A DNA stretch of 64,000 bases from an uncultured Coprococcus sp. (lineage in GTDB: Bacteria; Bacillota; Clostridia; Lachnospirales; Lachnospiraceae): positions 62,001 to 126,000 of the forward strand of contig CANQTC010000006.1 of assembly GCA_947626675.1 (NCBI GenBank). Direction: 5' to 3'. The translations under genes were made by a program, and so were the position numbers. The notes beneath the pieces were generated by a model, which saw nothing but the letters and a program-made list of their open reading frames with translations, made no database searches and had not been told where the DNA came from. Positions 28,984 to 35,609 of the stretch are shown in pieces (within the stretch, counting starts at the first letter, position 1; the number at the start of each line of letters is the position of its first letter).

Positions 28984-29787
28984 ATGTCGAAGCTGAGATT
29001 TTGCTATTCATCAATTTATAAATTTGACACTCCTATAGTGGAACATCATTTTAAAATAAAATGTATGCCTAAGACGTGCGGCAGGCAGAACATTATAATA
29101 GAGAAAATGAATATCAGCACGAATGATTTTTGCTCGGAAGCACAGGATTTTTTTGGAAACAGGTATGTGTATGGAGATATCAGGTCACCGCATACGACGT
29201 TTCAATACGAGATTATCGGAACGGCAGAAGTAAATAACAGCAATATTGATACATCAGATGATTTTGTAGGGATGTGTCAGTTACAGACAAAGCTTACGCA
29301 CTGTGGTTCGGCAATCATAAAGCATATCCGGTATCTGGAAAAAATCTGTGCGGCGATGAGCGATTTAGAAAAGTACAATTATATAAATAGTTATGTAAAT
29401 CATTTGCTGAAGTACGAGCAGTGGCAGACGGATGTGGAAACTACAGCAGAAGAAGCACTTGTAATGGGACATGGCGTTTGCCAGGACTATTCACATATTA
29501 TGATTAGTATATTAAGAGGGATGGGAATACCCGCCAGATATGTAGTTGGAATGATGATTGGCGAGGGATATTCCCATGCATGGGTAGAGGTATATACCCC
29601 TGGTGATGATATCACAAAAAGCGGCTGGTATGGTTTTGATCCGACCAACAATCAGCTAATTGACGATACCTATATCAAGATATCGCATGGCAGGGATTAT
29701 GATGATGGAATGGTTATAAGAGGAATGTTCAAGGGTACTGCGAAACAACAGCAAATAATTTGTGTCAACGTAGAAGAAATGGGGTAG
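28984..29787 (+). CDS. Transglutaminase-like cysteine protease-fold protein
   Basis: 267 residues with an N-terminal beta-rich domain (CYSSIYKFDTPIVEHHFKIK) and a C-terminal transglutaminase core. The Cys-His-Asp triad is intact: GHGVCQDYSH, YSHAWVEVY and GFDPTNN. In this gene neighbourhood such proteins are expected to hydrolyse or transfer amide bonds and may act on the product of the ATP-grasp ligase. AAAGGAG precedes the ATG. There is no signal peptide, so it is probably cytoplasmic. Confidence 0.9.
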   Translation: MSKLRFCYSSIYKFDTPIVEHHFKIKCMPKTCGRQNIIIEKMNISTNDFCSEAQDFFGNRYVYGDIRSPHTTFQYEIIGTAEVNNSNIDTSDDFVGMCQLQTKLTHCGSAIIKHIRYLEKICAAMSDLEKYNYINSYVNHLLKYEQWQTDVETTAEEALVMGHGVCQDYSHIMISILRGMGIPARYVVGMMIGEGYSHAWVEVYTPGDDITKSGWYGFDPTNNQLIDDTYIKISHGRDYDDGMVIRGMFKGTAKQQQIICVNVEEMG

Positions 29788-29815
29788 GTAATCTGCTCCA
29801 GGATAGGAGTTCGTA

Positions 29816-30754
29816 ATGATAGAATACGTTTCAAATATGGCACTTCCCGTAGGTGAAGATTTTATGATACGGAAGAACCGTATCGAACCCAAAAAGATGT
29901 CTGGTAATGAAAAGAGAATCAGTATTGTGACCGGTACGCATGGCGATGAGTTAGAAGGCCAGTATGTATGCTATGAACTTATCCGCCGGATTAATGAAGA
30001 CAAGAGACATTTGACAGGAATCGTAGATGTGTATCCTGCACTGAATCCGTTAGGCGTGGATACCATCAATCGCGGAATGCCTCTTTTTGATTTGGATATG
30101 AACAGAATTTTCCCCGGAGATATCAATGGTACGATGGCGGAGACGGTTGCGGCAAATATCATAAAGGACCTGAAGGGTTCTGATTTGTGCATCGATATTC
30201 ATGCAAGCAACATTTTCTTAAAAGAGATATCCCAGATTCGTATCAATGAGATTACAAAGGACAGGCTGGTGCCTATGGCAAAATGGCTGAATGTAGATTA
30301 TATCTGGGTTCACAGCGCTGCAACAGTACTTGAATCAACGCTTGCCTATTCCTTAAATGATATAGGGACACCGACGCTTGTGGTAGAAATGGGCGTTGGG
30401 ATGCGAATTACAAAGGAATACGGAGACCAGCTTGTGGATGGAATCTTTGTAGCGATGAAGGAGCTTGGTATATGGGATGGTGAAGTCATAACACCAAAAA
30501 CACCTATTATATCACAGGATGGAAGCGTTCATTTTTTAAATGCCGCCGTATCCGGTATATTTGTGGCAAAAGCAAGCCATTGTAAGGAATTAAAAGAGGG
30601 AGAACATATAGGGGATATTGTAAGTCCGCTTACCGGACAGGTGCTTCAAAGAATATATTCCCCATGTAATGGACTGCTGTTTACGTTAAGAGAATTTCCT
30701 GTAGTAAATGAAGGCGCATTGGTAGGAAGAATTCTGGAAAGGAAGGGAAGATAA
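29816..30754 (+). CDS. AstE/aspartoacylase-like M14 zinc deacylase, active-site intact
   Basis: 312 residues of the succinylglutamate desuccinylase/aspartoacylase family. Zinc ligands are visible in GTHGDELEG (His and Glu) and in CIDIHAS (second His); the substrate arginine lies in LDMNRIFPGD. The C-terminal 80 residues form a barrel-sandwich-like domain (GIFVAKASHCKELKEGEHIGDIV). It should remove an acyl or amino-acyl group from an amide. It starts 29 bases after the transglutaminase and is followed by a degenerate paralogue after one base. Its substrate may be the ligase product (inference). Confidence 0.85.
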   Translation: MIEYVSNMALPVGEDFMIRKNRIEPKKMSGNEKRISIVTGTHGDELEGQYVCYELIRRINEDKRHLTGIVDVYPALNPLGVDTINRGMPLFDLDMNRIFPGDINGTMAETVAANIIKDLKGSDLCIDIHASNIFLKEISQIRINEITKDRLVPMAKWLNVDYIWVHSAATVLESTLAYSLNDIGTPTLVVEMGVGMRITKEYGDQLVDGIFVAMKELGIWDGEVITPKTPIISQDGSVHFLNAAVSGIFVAKASHCKELKEGEHIGDIVSPLTGQVLQRIYSPCNGLLFTLREFPVVNEGALVGRILERKGR

Positions 30755-30755
30755 G

Positions 30756-31685
30756 ATGCATAAAAAGACCTTATTTGAAATGAATTCGTTATATAGAGAT
30801 ACCTTTAGAATACAGGGATACAAATTCGGACATGGGGAGAAGTCTGTCTGTATCATAGGGGCTATGCGTGGAAATGAAATTCAGCAGATTTATATCTGTT
30901 CACAGATTGTAGCAAAGCTGAAGGAGATTGAACAGGCAGGAAAACTGAACAAAGAAAAAAGCGTTATGGTAGTTCCCTGTTGTAATAATTATTCCATGAA
31001 TGTCGGAAAACGTTTCTGGCCGGCTGATAATACGGATATTAACAGGATGTATCCGGGATATAATCTTGGCGAAACGACACAGCGTATTGCGGCAGGGATA
31101 TTTGAAGGAATACAGGATTATAAGATAGGAATACAGTTTGCAAGCAATTATATATCAGGCGAGTTTCTTCCGCATGTGAAGCTGATGGATACCGGATTTA
31201 CAGAGCTTGATATGGCGAAGCAATTTGATTTCCCATATGTAATCGTAAGAAAACCGAAACCATATGATACAACGACGCTGAATTATAACTGGCAGATATG
31301 GGATACCAAAGCATTTTCATTGTATACGTCTTCTACAGACGTTATTGATAAAGAAACTGCAAATATGGCGATAGAAGCTGTATTGGGTTTTCTTGCAAAA
31401 CAAAACATAATCGAGTATAATCATAAGGATATCTATGATACAAAGGTTCTTGACGAGTGTGATATGATAAATGTTAAGAGCGATGTCTCAGGCATATTCA
31501 TACCTGAAAAAGGGCATGATGATACCATAAAAAAAGGTGATGTGCTGGCAAATGTTATCGATCCTTATGAAGGACATGTCATAAAACAGTTTATTGCTCC
31601 CTGCGATGGAGTTGTGTTCTTTGTACAGGACAGGACATTACTGCTTGCAAATGCCTTAGTATATAAAATTATTAAGGAAGATTAG
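30756..31685 (+). CDS. AstE/aspartoacylase-like paralogue lacking zinc ligands (likely pseudoenzyme)
   Basis: 309 residues, co-linear with the preceding protein. The position of the first zinc motif reads GAMRGNEIQQ, where His has become Arg, and the second reads IGIQFAS, where His has become Gln. The substrate-binding INRMYPG and the C-terminal barrel-sandwich domain (GIFIPEKGHDDTIKKGDVLANVI) remain. The frame is intact and conserved in pattern, so it is a maintained gene rather than a decaying one. A regulatory or structural partner of the active paralogue is likely. Confidence 0.8.
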   Translation: MHKKTLFEMNSLYRDTFRIQGYKFGHGEKSVCIIGAMRGNEIQQIYICSQIVAKLKEIEQAGKLNKEKSVMVVPCCNNYSMNVGKRFWPADNTDINRMYPGYNLGETTQRIAAGIFEGIQDYKIGIQFASNYISGEFLPHVKLMDTGFTELDMAKQFDFPYVIVRKPKPYDTTTLNYNWQIWDTKAFSLYTSSTDVIDKETANMAIEAVLGFLAKQNIIEYNHKDIYDTKVLDECDMINVKSDVSGIFIPEKGHDDTIKKGDVLANVIDPYEGHVIKQFIAPCDGVVFFVQDRTLLLANALVYKIIKED

Positions 31686-31697
31686 GAGTGACAAGAA

Positions 31698-32828
31698 ATG
31701 ACAAAGATTGATATTATTTCCGGATTTTTAGGAGCTGGAAAAACAACGCTGATTAAAAAGCTTATCAGCGAAGCTTTTGATGGCGAGAAGCTTATGCTTA
31801 TCGAAAATGAGTTTGGTGAAATTGGAATTGACGGTGGTTTTCTGAAAGATGCCGGCGTTGAAATCACAGAGATGAATTCCGGTTGTATCTGCTGTTCGCT
31901 TGTTGGTGATTTTGGTACGGCATTGAAGAAAGCCATATCAGATTATGCACCGGACAGAATCATTATCGAACCATCAGGCGTAGGAAAATTATCAGATGTT
32001 ATTAAAGCGGTAAAGGACGTGGCAGCGGAAATCTCTGTAGAACTGGACAGCTATACAACTGTTGCGGATGTATCAAAGTGTAAGATTTATATGAAGAATT
32101 TTGGTGAGTTCTTCAATAATCAGATTGAAAGTGCAAATACAATTGTACTGAGCAGAACACAGACAGCCTCACAGGATAAGATTGAGAAGGCGGTAGAAAT
32201 GATTCGGGAGCATAACGCGGAAGCAACGATTATTACAACGCCGTGGGATGATTTAAACGGTGCGGCTATCAGGGAAGCAATGCAAAATCATAAAACACTT
32301 GAGGAAACCATGATAGAAGAGCATGAGCATCACCATGATGAAGAATGTACATGCGGATGTCATCATCATGACCATGATGACCACGAGCATGAACATCATC
32401 ATGACCATGAAGAGCATAACCATGAACACCATCATGATGACCACGAGCATGGACATCATCATGAGCATGAAGAGCATGAGCATCATCATGAACATGGAGA
32501 AGGATGTACATGTGGCTGCCATGACCATGAGCATCACCACCATCATCATGCAGATGATGTATTTACAAGCTGGGGCGTAGAAACACCGCATAAATATAAT
32601 GAAGATAAACTGAAAGCGCTTCTTGACGAGCTTGCAAATACAGAAGAATATGGTATTATTTTAAGAGCAAAAGGAATCGTACCAAGTGATGCAGGCGAGT
32701 GGTTATATTTCGACCTTGTTCCGGGTGAGTATGAAGTAAGAAAAGGAAATCCTGATATCACAGGAAAGCTTTGCGTAATCGGCAGCAAATTGGCGGAAGA
32801 CAAGCTTGCTCATTTATTTGAAGTTTAA
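31698..32828 (+). CDS. CobW/G3E-family GTPase with long His-rich metal-binding insert
   Basis: 376 residues. Walker A is GFLGAGKTTLIKK, the metal-binding CxCC is in NSGCICCSLVGDF, and the C-terminal CobW_C domain starts near residue 293. In place of the guanine-specificity NKxD stands LSRTQ, so nucleotide preference may differ. Residues about 208-285 are a His/Asp/Glu-rich stretch containing two CTCGCH motifs, expected to bind several zinc, nickel or cobalt ions. The family acts as a metallochaperone. It follows the AstE-like pair by 12 bases, which suggests that it metallates one of them (inference). Confidence 0.88.
   Translation: MTKIDIISGFLGAGKTTLIKKLISEAFDGEKLMLIENEFGEIGIDGGFLKDAGVEITEMNSGCICCSLVGDFGTALKKAISDYAPDRIIIEPSGVGKLSDVIKAVKDVAAEISVELDSYTTVADVSKCKIYMKNFGEFFNNQIESANTIVLSRTQTASQDKIEKAVEMIREHNAEATIITTPWDDLNGAAIREAMQNHKTLEETMIEEHEHHHDEECTCGCHHHDHDDHEHEHHHDHEEHNHEHHHDDHEHGHHHEHEEHEHHHEHGEGCTCGCHDHEHHHHHHADDVFTSWGVETPHKYNEDKLKALLDELANTEEYGIILRAKGIVPSDAGEWLYFDLVPGEYEVRKGNPDITGKLCVIGSKLAEDKLAHLFEV
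32320..32551 (+). repeat. His-codon-rich low-complexity coding repeat
   Basis: Irregular CAT/CAC/GAT/GAG codon repeats encode the metal-binding insert of the CobW-type GTPase. Local similarity between the copies makes length variation between strains likely. Confidence 0.8.
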
Positions 32829-32845
32829 TAGAAAGTAAAATCGTG

Positions 32846-32871
32846 CAGCCTGCACAATCCGGTGCAGGCTG
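32846..32871 (+). terminator. Hairpin after the His-rich GTPase gene
   Basis: CAGCCTGCAC pairs perfectly with GTGCAGGCTG around a six-base loop, followed by a weak TTATTGATT tract. It could partly end the operon before the second GTPase gene. Confidence 0.6.
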
Positions 32872-32900
32872 TTATTGATTAGTGGAAGAGGGAAATAATT

Positions 32901-33860
32901 ATGGCACGTCAGGAAAAAGAAATACCTGTATATATATTTATGGGATTTCTCGAAAGTGGAAAGACAACTTTTGTGAAAGAAACATTACTCGACAGACAAT
33001 TTACAGATGGCGAAAAGACACTGCTGCTTGTGTGTGAAGATGGCGAGGAAGAATATGATGAGAAGGCGCTGAAAGCTGAAAATATTGATATTGAATATAT
33101 AGATGAACAGCAGCTGAATACAGAGCATCTGCTTGATTTGCAGGAGCAATATAAGCCGAAGCAGGTGATAATAGAATATAATGGGATGTGGAAGCTTGAC
33201 AGAATATTTGAGATACGCGTTCCAAAAGGCTGGACCGTTGTTCAGGTATTATCATTTGTCAATGCTGAGACATTTGATGTTTATATGAATAACATGAAAG
33301 CCACCATGATAGAGCAGGTAAATAGTGCAGATATGGTTATATTTAACAGATGTGACGAGAATTCCAGACGTTCTGAATGGAGACGCTCTATAAAGGCGGT
33401 CAACAGGAGGGCGCAGATTATATTTGAAATGAAAGATGGTTCTGTCGCGCAGGATGAAAATTCAGAAGAAGATTTACCATACGATGTAAAAGCTGATGTG
33501 ATTGAGCTGGAAGAAGAAGACTTTGGAATATGGTATGTGGATGCGGCAGAAATTCCGGAACGATATGTCGGTAAAAAGATACATTTTAAAGCGATGGTAT
33601 TTAAGCCAAAGCAATATGGTAAGAATTTATTTGTTCCAGGCAGGTTTGCAATGACCTGTTGTGCTGATGATATCACGTTTGTAGGATATAAATGTTATTA
33701 TGACGGTGCAAAAAATCTGATAGACAGACAGTGGGTTGATGTAACTGCTGTTATCAAAAAAGAATATTACCCTGATTTTCAGGGGGATGGTCCGGTGCTT
33801 TATGCAGAAAAAGTGTCGCTTACAAGTCCGGCAGAAGAAGAGGTTGTATATTTCAGCTAG
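32901..33860 (+). CDS. CobW-type GTPase fused to a DUF1980/TIGR03943-like domain
   Basis: 319 residues. The N-terminal part is a P-loop GTPase (MGFLESGKTTFVKE; specificity loop IFNRCDE). The CxCC metal motif of standard CobW proteins is absent. The C-terminal 120 residues, with GRFAMTCCADD, resemble the C-terminal domain of YcgQ/TIGR03943 proteins, which are found with metal-linked permeases. The AGGGA ribosome site precedes the ATG. It is probably a second metallochaperone or metal-sensing GTPase, working with the upstream one. Confidence 0.78.
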   Translation: MARQEKEIPVYIFMGFLESGKTTFVKETLLDRQFTDGEKTLLLVCEDGEEEYDEKALKAENIDIEYIDEQQLNTEHLLDLQEQYKPKQVIIEYNGMWKLDRIFEIRVPKGWTVVQVLSFVNAETFDVYMNNMKATMIEQVNSADMVIFNRCDENSRRSEWRRSIKAVNRRAQIIFEMKDGSVAQDENSEEDLPYDVKADVIELEEEDFGIWYVDAAEIPERYVGKKIHFKAMVFKPKQYGKNLFVPGRFAMTCCADDITFVGYKCYYDGAKNLIDRQWVDVTAVIKKEYYPDFQGDGPVLYAEKVSLTSPAEEEVVYFS

Positions 33861-33885
33861 AATTTTCTCCCAAACGGAAGAATCT

Positions 33886-33928
33886 CTCCGTACAGTTATT
33901 TTATCAATATACTGTGCGGAGTTTTTTT
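33886..33928 (+). terminator. Intrinsic terminator after the second GTPase gene
   Basis: CTCCGTACAGT pairs with ACTGTGCGGAG (one G-U) across a 14-base loop and is followed by seven T residues. Confidence 0.85.
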
Positions 33929-34068
33929 ATTGTTTTGGCAAAAAAAACAATATCCTTCTGCAAAGTTTATAAAATGTTTATTTGACACGAAGGTTGCTTT
34001 TCATTATATTGGCAATATGGGTATGCTCCGCGGAGAGGAATCTGGGATATCAGATAGAAAGGAGCATC

Positions 34069-34980
34069 ATGTACAGCAGAATCATAAGTGGAGGAATCAT
34101 AGGCGTAGAAGGAATTCTCATACAGGTAGAAGCAGATATGAATGACGGACTGCCTGTATTCAATATGGTTGGTTATCTGTCTCCCTGCGTACGGGAGGCG
34201 GGAGAACGTGTGCGGACTGCCCTGAAAAATTCAGGGTTCCGTATCCCGCCAAAAAGGATAACCATAAATCTGTCGCCGGCGGATATCAGAAAGGATGGAA
34301 CAGCTTTTGACCTGCCTATCGCAATAGGCATCCTTACATCAATGGGCGTCATCACACAGGAAAAAATTCAGGATATTCTTATCATAGGGGAATTAAGTCT
34401 TGATGGGCATGTAAATGCAGTAGCAGGCGTACTTCCCATTATTCAGTGCGCCATAAAACAGGGAATACGAAGATGTATTGTTGCAGAAGACAATGCAGAA
34501 GAAGCCGCACTGATAGAAGCGATGGAGGTTATTCCTGTAGACAGTCTGCAAAAGACAGTAGAATATTTAACCGATGTTGTCGCAATCGAACCTTGCTATG
34601 TGGACGTAAAAATGCTTTTCAATATGGAACAGGCGGATGATTGCGGTGACTTTTCGGAAGTTATGGGCCATGAAACCTTGAAAAGGGGAATTGAGATTGC
34701 GGCAGCAGGACTTCATAATGTATTGATGACAGGTCCGGCAGGTGCAGGAAAATCAATGATAGCGAAAAGAATTCCTGCTATCCTGCCGGAACTGACATTT
34801 GAAGAAAGTCTTGAGATTACGAAAATATACAGTATAGCCGGACTTTTAAAGCGGGGAAAAAAGATTATTGGAAAAAGACCGTTCAGAGCGCCGCATCATA
34901 CGATATCTTCAAATGCACTTGCGGGGGGCGGTCATGAACCCAAACCGGGTGAAATCAGTCTGGCACATAATGGTGTCTGA
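34069..34980 (+). pseudogene. YifB/ComM Mg-chelatase-like ATPase, 5' part, cut by mobile element
   Basis: 303 residues remain of a family usually about 500 long. The N-terminal Lon/S5-like domain (IIGVEGILIQVEADMNDGLPVFNMVGYL) is whole, and the AAA domain keeps Walker A (GPAGAGKSMIAKRIPAI) and RPFRAPHHTIS. It ends at GEISLAHNGV followed by TGA, exactly where relatives continue with the Walker B-type LFLDELPEF. Base composition changes at this point. The start at 34,069 has AAAGGAG six bases upstream. ComM-type helicases aid branch migration in natural transformation. The 3' part is expected beyond the right edge, on the far side of the element. Confidence 0.9.
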
Positions 34981-34985
34981 TTTCT
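34966..34985 (+). other. Left attachment-site junction of the mobile element
   Basis: The host codons for LAHNGV end in GGTGTC, then TGATTTCTCGG follows, which no longer encodes the conserved YifB continuation. The exact core of the crossover cannot be set without the right junction. No integrase lies next to it on this side. Confidence 0.7.
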
Positions 34986-35273
34986 CGGTGGAACGCTTTG
35001 CTTTCGCTATTTAATACACATTGAAAGCCGAAAAGTGCCGTATTTGCGGGCTTTTTCGGCTATTGTTTCACTCAAATGGGGTTAATTTCTACATATTGCT
35101 TGCTGTACTTTTGCTGACTGTGGGCATTTGAATATGTGGATTTGACCGGAAATAGGGGTGGATATGTGCCAAATTGTTCATCCAGATGTAGAACCGTTTG
35201 GCGTAACTTGCAACTTGTTAGCGAAACGCCATAACCTTTTGGCGTTTATACCTTACAACAGAATGGAGGACAT
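34981..35273 (+). promoter_or_regulatory. Non-coding left end of the element, with hairpins upstream of the SymE-like gene
   Basis: No gene is seen in these 293 bases. AGCCGAAAA (35,026) pairs with TTTTCGGCT (ending 35,061) to give a 9-bp stem. A second stem, AAACGCC/GGCGTTT, lies at 35,224-35,247, 26 bases before the SymE-like start, and an imperfect dyad centred on TTGCAA is near 35,207. These may serve recombinase binding or control of the toxin-like gene. In E. coli an antisense RNA (SymR) covers the symE leader; I see no clear promoter for such an RNA here. Confidence 0.4.
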
Positions 35274-35471
35274 ATGAAAGATAAGAAAAATAGGACTTTG
35301 AAAGTTTACGGACAATCAGGTTATCACTATAAGGACACACCGACCATCGTTTTAAAGGGGCAATGGCTGAGTGCTACCGGGTTTGATATTGGAGACAAGA
35401 TTCAGGTTGAGGTTGAGAACGGGCGTCTTCTGCTTCAGAATATAACTAAGAGAAAGGAAACAGCAGAGTAA
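35274..35471 (+). CDS. SymE-like AbrB-fold toxin-family protein
   Basis: 65 residues. The signature TIVLKGQWLSATGFDIGDKIQVEVENGRLLLQ matches the SpoVT/AbrB-like fold of the SymE family (residues 23-56). E. coli SymE is an SOS-induced RNA-associated toxin held in check by an antisense RNA and encoded in the hsd restriction region. Here too it sits beside a DNA methyltransferase gene, reading towards its 3' end. GGAGG precedes the ATG. A strong terminator follows. Toxicity is not shown by sequence. Confidence 0.8.
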   Translation: MKDKKNRTLKVYGQSGYHYKDTPTIVLKGQWLSATGFDIGDKIQVEVENGRLLLQNITKRKETAE

Positions 35472-35510
35472 AACGAGCGGGGTGCCATGCGTGGCATCCC
35501 GTTCGTTTTT
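35472..35510 (+). terminator. Intrinsic terminator after the SymE-like gene
   Basis: AACGAGCGGGGTGCCA pairs with TGGCATCCCGTTCGTT (G-U pairs tolerated) over a four-base loop, ending in TTTTT. Confidence 0.85.
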
Positions 35511-35609
35511 CGTTATTTGTTTTCGGACGATTCTTTTCATGATCGTTGATTTCATTCATATATCCAGATGTATTATTTAAATATCCTTTTTCACATAGTG
35601 ACACTCCTA

